NCBI GenBank assembly: GCA_009930445.1
Contig: RZYD01000130.1
Span: forward strand, 1 to 6,809
DNA from: Bacteroidia bacterium
Lineage (GTDB): Bacteria; Bacteroidota; Bacteroidia; Bacteroidales; BM520
DNA length: 6,809 bases
Direction: 5' to 3'
Part shown: positions 1-6,181 of the stretch, piece by piece
Layout: each line of letters opens with the position of its first letter
How positions within the stretch are numbered: the stretch's first letter is position 1
Notes under the pieces: model-generated
Databases searched by the model: none
Seen by the model: only the letters and a program-made list of their open reading frames with translations
What the model was told of the DNA's origin: nothing
Made by a program: the position numbers and the translations under genes

Positions 1-255
1 GTTAGGGTACATTACCGGGGAACCTTTCTAAATGGAGAAGTTTTTGATTCCTCCTATGACCGTGGAGAATCGATCGAATTTCCGCTCGACGGAGTAATCA
101 AAGGATGGACAGAAGGCCTGCAATTAATGAAACCAGGGGCAAAATATATACTGTATATTCCCTCTTCACTGGCCTATGGTGACCATGGAATGGGCCCTAT
201 TCCTGGTGGGGTAACCCTGATTTTTGAAGTAGAATTGATTACTGTTTTAGATTAA
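1..255 (+). CDS. FKBP-type peptidyl-prolyl cis-trans isomerase, C-terminal part (5' end outside window)
   Basis: The reading frame is open from base 1 to a TAA stop and gives the last 84 residues of a protein whose start lies upstream. It is an almost complete FKBP fold, which catalyses cis-trans isomerisation of prolyl peptide bonds and assists protein folding. Aligned by eye with human FKBP12, the active-site aromatic and hydrophobic residues are present: Tyr5 in VHYRG, Phe15-Asp16 in the VFDSS motif, Phe27, Val32-Ile33, Trp36, Tyr59 in LAYGDHG, and Phe75 near the end. The sequence GPIPGG before the last strand is also typical. A secreted or lipid-anchored form of the Mip/FkpA type is common in this phylum, but the N-terminus that would show a signal peptide is missing, so location is unknown. 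The stop lies 4 nt before rdgB, so the two are probably co-transcribed. Confidence 0.93.
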   Translation, partial: VRVHYRGTFLNGEVFDSSYDRGESIEFPLDGVIKGWTEGLQLMKPGAKYILYIPSSLAYGDHGMGPIPGGVTLIFEVELITVLD

Positions 256-259
256 CGGA

Positions 260-835
260 GTGAAGTTAGTATTTGTAACACATAATATACATAAAGTTAA
301 GGAAGTGAGTGCCATGGTTCCTCCGGGTATAGCCCTTACAAGCCTTGCAGACCTCGGTTTTTACGATGAAATTATTGAGGATGGGCAAACCCTGGAAGAA
401 AATGCAAGAATAAAGAGCCGCACGCTGCATAAAAAATATGGAGTGAATTGTTTTGCTGATGATACAGGCCTAGAGGTGGAAGCGCTAAACGGAGCACCGG
501 GAATACATTCGGCACGGTATGCCGGAGAAGGGCATGACTTTGAAGCAAACCTGCAGCGTCTTTTGCACGAAATGGCCGGAGTTACCCATCGGAGTGCTCG
601 GTTCAGAACTGTAATTGCCCTGATCCTCAACAATCATGAATACCTGTTTGAAGGGATCGTGGAGGGTGAAATTATCCTGGAAAGAAAAGGTATTGCCGGA
701 TTTGGCTATGATCCTGTTTTTGTTCCTGAGGGCTACAACCAAACGTTTTCCGAGATGGATAGTTTGCTAAAAAACCGTATCAGTCACCGTGGCATTGCTT
801 TTCGCAAGCTGTGCGATTTTCTTGCCAACCGGTAA
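260..835 (+). CDS. rdgB: RdgB/HAM1 family XTP/dITP pyrophosphatase (non-canonical purine NTP pyrophosphatase)
   Basis: This 191-residue cytosolic enzyme hydrolyses dITP, XTP and ITP to the monophosphate and pyrophosphate, keeping deaminated purines out of DNA and RNA. The length is normal for the family. Visible signatures are the N-terminal nucleotide-binding motif (Thr7, Asn9, Lys12 in VTHNIHK; position 8 is His where Asn is usual), Glu40, the FADDTGLEVEALNGAPG block (residues 65-81) with metal/catalytic Asp67-Asp68, GARYAG-like SARYAG (85-89 region), GFGYDPVF (148-154 region), and SHRG (175-178). The start is GTG at 260: an in-frame TAG at 248-250 blocks longer versions, and the next residues MKLVFVTHN fit the family N-terminus exactly. 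The GGAG at 257-260 runs into the start codon, so it cannot serve as a ribosome binding site. It sits 4 nt after the FKBP stop and converges with the lipoprotein gene. Confidence 0.96.
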   Translation: MKLVFVTHNIHKVKEVSAMVPPGIALTSLADLGFYDEIIEDGQTLEENARIKSRTLHKKYGVNCFADDTGLEVEALNGAPGIHSARYAGEGHDFEANLQRLLHEMAGVTHRSARFRTVIALILNNHEYLFEGIVEGEIILERKGIAGFGYDPVFVPEGYNQTFSEMDSLLKNRISHRGIAFRKLCDFLANR

Positions 836-859
836 AAATGGGCTTAGTGACCCCATTTT
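835..859. terminator. Candidate bidirectional terminator between convergent genes
   Basis: AAAATGGG (835-842) and CCCATTTT (852-859) form a perfect 8-bp inverted repeat around a 9-nt loop. It lies exactly where rdgB and the leftward lipoprotein gene converge. On the + strand the stem ends in TTTT, and on the - strand in TTTTT (834-838), so it could stop transcription from both sides. The stem has only three G-C pairs, and it overlaps the last base of the rdgB stop and the last codons of the lipoprotein gene. Activity is an inference from position and symmetry. Confidence 0.4.
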
Positions 860-1902
860 ATCAACAAGCCCCCGGAGGCAACCAGCAACACAAGAAACGC
901 CGTAATAAACCACGCCCACAAATTGGTAACCCTTGATTTTGCCTGCATCAGAAAGGGTGTAGTAAAATATTTTTCTGGAATAACTACCCAGTTGACCTGG
1001 TTTTCTGCATCAACAATCCCGTTATATGCCAACAGTTTCCCCGGCATTACAAAATGCATGGTATATCCAGAGGTTGCATCGAAGACCGTCTCATAAAATT
1101 GTCCGGTCTCCTCAAGATAATCAAGGATTCCCGAACCAAAAAGCGCTACAACTGGTGCATCGAAAACAACCTCAAGCCAACTTTCCGGATCCCAGTCCTC
1201 TTCCAGCATTTCCCTGATTTCTTCCTTCCTTTCGCGTATAGCAGATGCAGATACCTCTACATTTTCTTTCGCCGGATACGCAACAAGCCGTTGGATAAAA
1301 TCCTCGGCGATACATTCCAGCATCCAGTCCGTTTTTTTCTCTTCTACCCTTTCCATCAATGCTTTACGTTGTATACTGTCGGGATGCGCCAGGAATTCTT
1401 CTGCGGCTTTATCGGAAAGATTAAACACCTCCAGCTCTTCTTCGTTAAAATAGGCTGCCGGGTCAACCCCTTCAAATAAAGGCGCTATAGCTTCGGTAAA
1501 CTCAATTAGGGTATAAAACCATTTAAAATGCTTTTCAAAACGGGTGCTGCGCACAAGAAATTTATTCTTGTCAGTTCCTTCCTCATAATGGGTATTTAGC
1601 GCTTCCGCACTAACAAATTTTTTCTCATAAATCATCGTCCAGAGCGTATCAGGCGATTGTCCGGGATGGTCGGCCTTGGTTACCGAAGTATCGAGTGGAA
1701 AAACAGTCCAGGAATCATCCACAGGAACAGGAAAATTTTCGGGTTTCAATGCTTCCCGGTCGGAGGAAGAAACCTCAACCTTTCGCACTACTGAGCCATT
1801 AGGCCTTATGGTATTGGTCACACGCGTCTCCAGACAAGAAGAAAACATCAGGGTAAAAACCAGCAATCCGAAACGTAGAAGAGAGAAAGTTTTTGTTTTC
1901 AT
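844..1902 (-). CDS. Lipoprotein of unknown function with a C-terminal membrane helix
   Basis: I do not recognise a named family for this 352-residue protein. The N-terminus is a lipoprotein signal peptide: basic start (MKTKT), hydrophobic stretch to residue 20, and a lipobox ending FSSC with Cys23 as the likely lipidated residue. The mature part opens with TRVTNTIRPNGSVVRKVEV (residues 26-44), a beta-rich stretch. A long acidic, glutamate- and lysine-rich, probably helical region follows (about 145-245). Near the end is VMPGKLLAYNGIVD with a strand ending in NWVVIP. A hydrophobic helix at about 328-348 is followed by the short tail KWGH. A lipidated N-terminus plus a C-terminal helix loosely resembles LppM/DUF3153-type lipoproteins, but that is a comparison of shape only. 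The residue after Cys23 is Leu and I see no clear acidic surface-export signal. The gene lies downstream of ddl on the same strand but has its own promoter candidate. Confidence 0.85.
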   Translation of the reverse strand: MKTKTFSLLRFGLLVFTLMFSSCLETRVTNTIRPNGSVVRKVEVSSSDREALKPENFPVPVDDSWTVFPLDTSVTKADHPGQSPDTLWTMIYEKKFVSAEALNTHYEEGTDKNKFLVRSTRFEKHFKWFYTLIEFTEAIAPLFEGVDPAAYFNEEELEVFNLSDKAAEEFLAHPDSIQRKALMERVEEKKTDWMLECIAEDFIQRLVAYPAKENVEVSASAIRERKEEIREMLEEDWDPESWLEVVFDAPVVALFGSGILDYLEETGQFYETVFDATSGYTMHFVMPGKLLAYNGIVDAENQVNWVVIPEKYFTTPFLMQAKSRVTNLWAWFITAFLVLLVASGGLLIKWGH

Positions 1903-1936
1903 AGCTATTGAATTATATGCATATCAACGAATATCT

Positions 1937-1967
1937 CAAACTTTTTCCCTGCGGAAGGACACACAAA
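1937..1967 (-). promoter_or_regulatory. Bacteroidota-type promoter for the lipoprotein gene
   Basis: Read on the - strand, TTTG (1964-1967) is followed by exactly 19 nt and then AAAGTTTG (1937-1944). This matches the Bacteroidota consensus TTTG-N19-TAnnTTTG at every specified base except the first T of the -7 box. Transcription would start near 1930, giving a leader of about 28 nt before the ATG at 1900-1902. The spacing match is what makes it more than a chance hit. It suggests the lipoprotein gene can be expressed independently of ddl. Confidence 0.55.
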
Positions 1968-1982
1968 AACTACCCTCCGGGT
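1965..1982 (-). terminator. Weak candidate terminator downstream of ddl
   Basis: On the - strand, 13 nt after the ddl stop, ACCC-GGA-GGGT (1972-1982) can form a 4-bp hairpin, followed by AG and five T (1965-1969). An alternative hairpin uses the upstream GGGT with the same ACCC, through a 5-nt loop. The stem is short, so termination would be leaky. The T run overlaps the -33 box of the lipoprotein promoter, so the two elements are nested. Confidence 0.28.
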
Positions 1983-1994
1983 CAGCAACCCCGT

Positions 1995-2987
1995 TTATCG
2001 CGCTTTCTGCATTGCTTCAGCAATCAACGCATCATAAAAATCAGTCATTGGCGTACCCATACATTTTACCATCTTGGGCACAATACTTTCAGCCGTCATT
2101 CCGGGCACTGTATTGACTTCCAGGAACCAAATTTGATGATCTGCAACAATATAATCAAAACGGACGATTCCTTTACAGTTCAGCTGTTGATAAAGAAGGG
2201 CAGAAGTTTCCTTAATCCGCACTTCCAGATCGAGTTTAAGGGGTGCCGGAACAATTTCATCCGCCAATGCAGGGTTATATTTCGCTTCATAATCAAAAAA
2301 CTCTTTTTTCGAAACAATTTCTGTAAGCGGCAAAACGCGTAACTTTCCATTTTCCCGGTACACCCCGCAAGTAATCTCACGACCTCGGATAAATTGTTCC
2401 ACCAGCACTTCATCATCTTCTGCAAATGCACCGGACACGGCTTCGCGCAGGTCGGATAATTCAGTCACTTTCGACATCCCTACGCTACTCCCGCCTTTAT
2501 TGGGTTTTACAAAACAGGGCAATCCGGTAGTATGCAGAATTTCCTTCGGATCAAATGGTTGATTCCAGTGCAACAGCATGCCGTGGGCACAGAGAACCCC
2601 TAACGATCGTACCACATTGATTGTAAAATACTTATTAAAAGTCAGCGAAGCGGTAAAGCTATTGCAGGTTGAGACGGGAATACGCTGCATTTCAAAATAC
2701 CCCTGCAATTTCCCATCCTCTCCGGGGGTACCATGAATAGCAATAAATGCCAGATCAAAAAAAACCTTTTTTGGACCCAACGGCAAAGAAAAATCATTTT
2801 TATCGACAAGAATTTTCACCCCTTCCGGAGAGGAATAACTCCATTCATTATTTCGTACATGAATCAAAAAAATGTTGTACTTCCCATCGCTTGCCAACTG
2901 ATGGCGTATTTCATTTGCGCTTTTTATGGAAATATCGTATTCTCCACTATCACCACCTGCAAGTAAAGCTATATTCATTTTTGACAT
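1995..2987 (-). CDS. ddl: D-alanine--D-alanine ligase
   Basis: This 330-residue cytosolic ATP-grasp enzyme joins two D-alanines using ATP, making the dipeptide added to UDP-MurNAc-tripeptide in peptidoglycan synthesis. The N-terminal LLAGGDSGEYDIS carries Glu16, equivalent to E. coli DdlB Glu15. IHGTPGEDGKLQG is at 84-96 and the ATP-binding KPNKGGSSVGMSKV at 161-174, with Ser167 equivalent to Ser150. FDYEAKY is at 231-237, with Lys236-Tyr237 matching Lys215-Tyr216. The metal-binding region has Arg276, Asp278, Glu290 and Asn292 (FLEVNTVPGMT). The triad Glu16-Ser167-Tyr237 is complete. The Tyr rather than Phe at 237 indicates a D-Ala-D-Ala rather than a D-Ala-D-lactate enzyme. The ATG at 2985-2987 is used here. 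A second ATG three codons on (2976-2978) would also give a normal N-terminus. It is transcribed divergently from the PASTA gene. Confidence 0.97.
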   Translation of the reverse strand: MSKMNIALLAGGDSGEYDISIKSANEIRHQLASDGKYNIFLIHVRNNEWSYSSPEGVKILVDKNDFSLPLGPKKVFFDLAFIAIHGTPGEDGKLQGYFEMQRIPVSTCNSFTASLTFNKYFTINVVRSLGVLCAHGMLLHWNQPFDPKEILHTTGLPCFVKPNKGGSSVGMSKVTELSDLREAVSGAFAEDDEVLVEQFIRGREITCGVYRENGKLRVLPLTEIVSKKEFFDYEAKYNPALADEIVPAPLKLDLEVRIKETSALLYQQLNCKGIVRFDYIVADHQIWFLEVNTVPGMTAESIVPKMVKCMGTPMTDFYDALIAEAMQKAR

Positions 2988-3113
2988 AAAACAGTTTCAT
3001 CATTAATATTTATGGATAAATACCCTTTTTGCATATAACGCTAAAGGTTCGGAAAGAATTGTTTTTACCCCGGAAAACCTTCCCGTCATGAGCAAAATAC
3101 CCAGCAAAAGGGA

Positions 3114-3133
3114 AAAGATAATTTCGTATCTTT
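3114..3133. repeat. Perfect 7-bp inverted repeat made of facing promoter -7-like boxes
   Basis: AAAGATA (3114-3120) and TATCTTT (3127-3133) are perfect inverted copies separated by 6 nt. The right arm extends to TATCTTTG, a full -7 box on the + strand. The left arm read on the - strand is TATCTTTT (3113-3120), matching 7 of the 8 positions of that box in the direction of ddl. It may be two overlapping divergent promoters or a dimeric operator. The - strand box has no TTTG at the expected distance, so the divergent reading is weaker than the forward one. Confidence 0.4.
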
Positions 3134-3134
3134 G
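3127..3134 (+). promoter_or_regulatory. Bacteroidota-type -7 box TATCTTTG
   Basis: TATCTTTG matches TAnnTTTG perfectly on the + strand. A transcript would begin near 3140, at the front of the structured segment 3140-3263 and about 145 nt before the PASTA gene start. No TTTG stands 19 nt upstream, so the -33 element is missing or degenerate. It is the best rightward promoter candidate I see in the gap for the cluster starting at 3284. Confidence 0.5.
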
Positions 3135-3139
3135 GCCAC

Positions 3140-3263
3140 CTGAACAATAATTTGGCGTTGACCCGGTTATTTATTTTAGGTGAAGACAGAGCTTTTTAGT
3201 AATTACCTGTAAGGAGGAAAAAAAGAGCTCTGCCTTAGCCACACGGGTTAATCGTTGTTTTTT
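3140..3263 (+). ncRNA. Candidate structured small RNA or attenuating leader
   Basis: This unassigned segment of about 124 nt lies between the TATCTTTG box and a run of six T (3258-3263). It can fold into one long rod. The outer stem is TTGACCCG (3158-3165) with CGGGTTAA (3244-3251), containing one G-U pair. An asymmetric internal loop follows, then a short GGT/GCC helix (3179-3181 with 3238-3240). The inner helix pairs AAG (3183-3185) with CTT (3234-3236), CAGAGCT (3187-3193) with AGCTCTG (3226-3232), and TTTT (3194-3197) with AAAA (3221-3224). It has one A-C mismatch and one bulged G. The apical loop (3198-3220) holds AAGGAGG, a perfect Shine-Dalgarno-like string with no usable start codon after it. 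The T run begins 7 nt after the outer stem, as in a terminator. It could be a free RNA (a 6S-like rod is one option) or a leader controlling the PASTA gene. I matched it to no known family. Confidence 0.42.
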
Positions 3264-3283
3264 ACCGCATAAAATTACAAAAA

Positions 3284-4126
3284 ATGGGGTTTGGCCGCTA
3301 CTTACTGAGTAAAAAATTCATAATCAATTTTGGGCTTGCGCTGGGCATCACCCTGTTGATTGTCATGGGTGTGTTAAAGGCGATAAATATTTTCACCCGT
3401 CACGGGCAGGCTTTTGCAGTGCCTGATTACAGTGGGGTTCCGGTCGACAGCCTGTCGGCCTACGACCCCGGACACAATTTCCGGTATATTATCATCGATT
3501 CCATTTACCAGACTGGGGCAGAACGCGGAACCATCATCCTGCAAAATCCCGCTCCGGGAGCCTTGGTTAAGGAAGGCAGAAAAATATACTTCACCATCGT
3601 AGCCCTGCTGCCGGAAAAAGTCCCCATGCCGGATTTACTTGATCTCTCGCTGCGTCAGGCAATTACAAGATTAAAAACCAACGGATTAAAACCTGGCACA
3701 CTAAATTACGTCACCTCATTCGACCGCAATGCAGTGCTGGGGCAACTGCTCCATGGTGACACCATTCCCCCCGATTCGCTCATTTTGAAAGGGAGCACTA
3801 TTGACCTGGTTCTCGGCACGGGCTATGACCATAAAGAAAAGCTTATCCCCTTTTTGATTGGAAAAAAACCCTATGAAGCGCGTGAAATGGTATTGATTAA
3901 CGGTTTTAACCAGGGAAAAGAATATTTTCTGGATACCGAAAAACAATCCGATGTGCTGGTGTATAAACAAGACCCTGACTGGGCTGAAGGAGCCACCGAA
4001 AAACCGGGAAGCAAAATTAACCTTTATTACCGGGCGGTTGCTAATTTCGATTTTGATTCGTTGATACGGGTTTACATTTCCGATACCTTAGTACAAGATT
4101 CTATTTCCAATGTATTTTTACGATAA
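3284..4126 (+). CDS. Membrane-anchored PASTA-domain protein without a kinase domain
   Basis: This 280-residue protein has a short cytoplasmic N-terminus, one membrane helix at about residues 12-32, and three PASTA repeats facing the periplasm (about 43-107, 113-178 and 186-250). The repeats show the usual pattern: a VPDYSG- or MPDLLD-like opening, then a strand with ILQNPAPGALVKEG (85-98) or its counterparts GDTIPPDSLILKG and KQDPDWAEGATEKPG. A 30-residue tail follows the last repeat. PASTA domains are known from Ser/Thr kinases and class B penicillin-binding proteins, where they bind peptidoglycan fragments or support cell-wall enzymes. Here neither enzyme domain is present, so the protein is probably a cell-wall sensor, scaffold or adaptor (inference). 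The ATG at 3284 is preceded by an A-rich stretch and no Shine-Dalgarno. Its stop abuts the next ATG with no gap. It is divergent from ddl, another peptidoglycan gene. Confidence 0.92.
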   Translation: MGFGRYLLSKKFIINFGLALGITLLIVMGVLKAINIFTRHGQAFAVPDYSGVPVDSLSAYDPGHNFRYIIIDSIYQTGAERGTIILQNPAPGALVKEGRKIYFTIVALLPEKVPMPDLLDLSLRQAITRLKTNGLKPGTLNYVTSFDRNAVLGQLLHGDTIPPDSLILKGSTIDLVLGTGYDHKEKLIPFLIGKKPYEAREMVLINGFNQGKEYFLDTEKQSDVLVYKQDPDWAEGATEKPGSKINLYYRAVANFDFDSLIRVYISDTLVQDSISNVFLR

Positions 4127-6181
4127 ATGAAAAAACATCTCATCCTCATAACCCTGGTTTTTGCGGGAAGCCTGCTGGCGGCTCAGGAAGTCATTGTGCC
4201 TGCCTCGGGAAACCCACAGCTTTTTCCGGAAAACAATAAAAAACAGCCGGACAGAGAACAACCTCAGCCGCTTGAACTCCCATTCTTTGACGATTTTTAT
4301 ACCGATACCCCTTACCCCGCACAGGCGCGATGGGATGGGATGGACGGTTTTCAAAATCAAGACTTTGCGGTACACCCCATCACACAAGGGGTGGTAACGC
4401 TCGACGCGCTGGACGAAAACGGCCAAATCCATGAACATGCCCTTCCCGGGCCCTCCACCTGGGTTTCCGACTACCTGACTTCACAGCGTATCCGGCTCGA
4501 CAGCCTATTCACTCCGCTACCCAGGGCACTCGACGCCTCCGATTCGATCTGCCTGAGTTTCTGGTTTCAACCCGGAGGAGGACTTGGGCCACATCCTTTC
4601 AACGATATCGGAACTCCCCCGGAAGCACAGGATTCACTCGTGCTGGAGTTTCTTGCACCCGCTTTCGCGGATACTACCTGGGTCGTTAAAGATACGCTTA
4701 TCGATGGAAAAATGGAAACGGTTCGTGTAATCGACTCCATCGAAGAAGCGTGGGATTATATCTGGAGTATCCGGGGAATGCCTCTCGACTCCCTGCTGAC
4801 GGAAACTGATAACGGGTACTATTTTCGGCAGGTTATAATCCCCATCACCAATGAATCCCGTTATTTTCACAAAGAATTTCGATTTCGGTTCAAAAACTAT
4901 GTCAGCCTCACTTCTGGAATCCTTCCGGCCTGGCAAAGCAATGCAGATATGTGGAATATCGACTATGTTTACCTGGATAAAGACAGAACACTGACCGAAA
5001 AAAACGTCAAAGATCTGGCCTTTGTAAATAAAGGCACTAGCATGCTAAACGATTACTATGCGATGCCATTTTCGCAGTACCGCGAAAATTATATTTTTGA
5101 AATGATTGATTCGTTGTCAAACCTGTTAACTAACCTCGATTCTGAAAACTACAATATGACCTATAAATACCGGGTAAAAAATTCATCCGGAGGGCTAGTT
5201 TATGAATACAATGGCGGGAGCTTTGCCATCCGGCCATTCCGTGAAAACGGGTATTTAACGCACCAGCCATTTGCACGCCCTCCCGTGGAATTCATTTATC
5301 CCATTGCTTCGGCCGATAGTGCGGAGTTCACCATCACCCATTTTATCAGCAGCGACGAAAACCTCCCTTTTAAGGGTAACGACACCCTGCATTTCCACCA
5401 ACGTTTTTACAATTATTTTGCCTACGACAATGGTACAGCGGAGAACGGATATGGAATCGAAGGAGATCCTAACGGCATGGTAGCAGTAAAATTCAAACTC
5501 AACAAAACCGATACCTTGCGCGGAATTGCTATCTATTTTAATCAGATTTTGGATAATCCCGATGATCAGACTTTCCGGCTAACGGTATGGAATCACGGTG
5601 ACCGTATGCCAGGATCGACAGTTTACCAGCAGCAGGCCTTCCGCCCTAATCCGACCGATTATCCCAATACCTTTCACACCTTCATCCTCGATGAGCCCAT
5701 TGTAATCGATCCGATTACTTTCCCCAACCTGATTTTCTATGTAGGGTGGCAAAAAAACGATAACGAAATGCTAAATGTCGGGTTCGACAGATCGCGGAAT
5801 TCAAAAGCCAACAATTTTTACCTGGTAAACGGTATTTGGTACAACTCTCTGCAAAATGGAACGGTGATGATCCGGCCACTGCTCGGAAAACCACTTCCCT
5901 ACAACACAGGAATTCAAACACAGAATACGATTAATAACCTGACCCTTTATCCAAATCCGGCAAAAAACGACAATACCCTGCACATTTCCCTATCCGATGC
6001 CTCCCCTTTTTCCGCTGAGCAGGGAACCCTCACGCTCTATAACAACCAGGGAATTCGGATAGTTGAAAGCCGGTTCACACCAACCCTATCCATCGCCGGG
6101 CTGCCGGCAGGTCTTTACATCCTTCAGTACAACGATCACAAAGGTAAAATAACCACTGAAAAATTTATTATATCCAAATAA
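4127..6181 (+). CDS. Secreted protein with a type IX secretion (type A) C-terminal sorting domain
   Basis: The 684-residue product starts with a Sec signal peptide (MKKHLILITL..., hydrophobic to about residue 18, likely cleavage after Ala19, before Gln20). The last 80 residues (605-684) are a type A sorting domain: LYPNP at the start, LYNNQG in the middle, and LPAGLYIL before a basic, lysine-rich end. Such domains direct proteins across the outer membrane by the type IX system, after which they are usually cleaved and attached or released. The body has no catalytic motif I recognise. Residues 53-285 (FFDDF, LSFWFQPGGGLG, MWNIDYVYLD) look like a beta-sandwich of the lectin/glucanase sort. Residues 431-585 (YDNGTAE at 433-439 to the MIRP near 581) form a second beta-rich unit seen in many Bacteroidota secreted proteins. 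The start codon follows the PASTA stop with no spacer, and the stop overlaps the rluD start. Confidence 0.9.
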   Translation: MKKHLILITLVFAGSLLAAQEVIVPASGNPQLFPENNKKQPDREQPQPLELPFFDDFYTDTPYPAQARWDGMDGFQNQDFAVHPITQGVVTLDALDENGQIHEHALPGPSTWVSDYLTSQRIRLDSLFTPLPRALDASDSICLSFWFQPGGGLGPHPFNDIGTPPEAQDSLVLEFLAPAFADTTWVVKDTLIDGKMETVRVIDSIEEAWDYIWSIRGMPLDSLLTETDNGYYFRQVIIPITNESRYFHKEFRFRFKNYVSLTSGILPAWQSNADMWNIDYVYLDKDRTLTEKNVKDLAFVNKGTSMLNDYYAMPFSQYRENYIFEMIDSLSNLLTNLDSENYNMTYKYRVKNSSGGLVYEYNGGSFAIRPFRENGYLTHQPFARPPVEFIYPIASADSAEFTITHFISSDENLPFKGNDTLHFHQRFYNYFAYDNGTAENGYGIEGDPNGMVAVKFKLNKTDTLRGIAIYFNQILDNPDDQTFRLTVWNHGDRMPGSTVYQQQAFRPNPTDYPNTFHTFILDEPIVIDPITFPNLIFYVGWQKNDNEMLNVGFDRSRNSKANNFYLVNGIWYNSLQNGTVMIRPLLGKPLPYNTGIQTQNTINNLTLYPNPAKNDNTLHISLSDASPFSAEQGTLTLYNNQGIRIVESRFTPTLSIAGLPAGLYILQYNDHKGKITTEKFIISK

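Noticed and set aside
1054..1479. 141-codon open frame on the + strand opposite the lipoprotein gene
   Set aside because: It is a shadow of the - strand gene, which has a proper lipoprotein signal, its own promoter and a membrane helix. The + frame product is a low-quality sequence without domains.
1676..2342. Two overlapping + strand frames covering the ddl-lipoprotein gap
   Set aside because: They run antisense to the lipoprotein start and to conserved ddl sequence, and have no protein features. They are shadows.
1995..2987. Possible D-Ala-D-lactate (glycopeptide-resistance type) ligase
   Set aside because: The specificity position is Tyr237 in EAKY, as in D-Ala-D-Ala ligases, rather than the Phe or Van-type residues of lactate-incorporating enzymes.
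3043..3081. Inverted repeat AAGGTT / AACCTT with an inner CGG/CCG in the ddl leader
   Set aside because: Only 6 plus 3 pairs with a bulge and a 17-nt loop, and no T run or known riboswitch motif. It is within what AT-rich spacer sequence gives by chance.
3088..3150. Short open frame of 20 codons on the + strand in the ddl-PASTA gap (starts MSKIPSKREK)
   Set aside because: It runs straight through the -7 box TATCTTTG, has no ribosome binding site, and shows no recognisable protein feature. A leader peptide cannot be excluded but nothing supports it.
3147..3154. ATAATTTG as a second rightward -7 box
   Set aside because: It misses the first T of TAnnTTTG and would start transcription inside the outer stem of the candidate RNA. 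The box at 3127-3134 is a better match.
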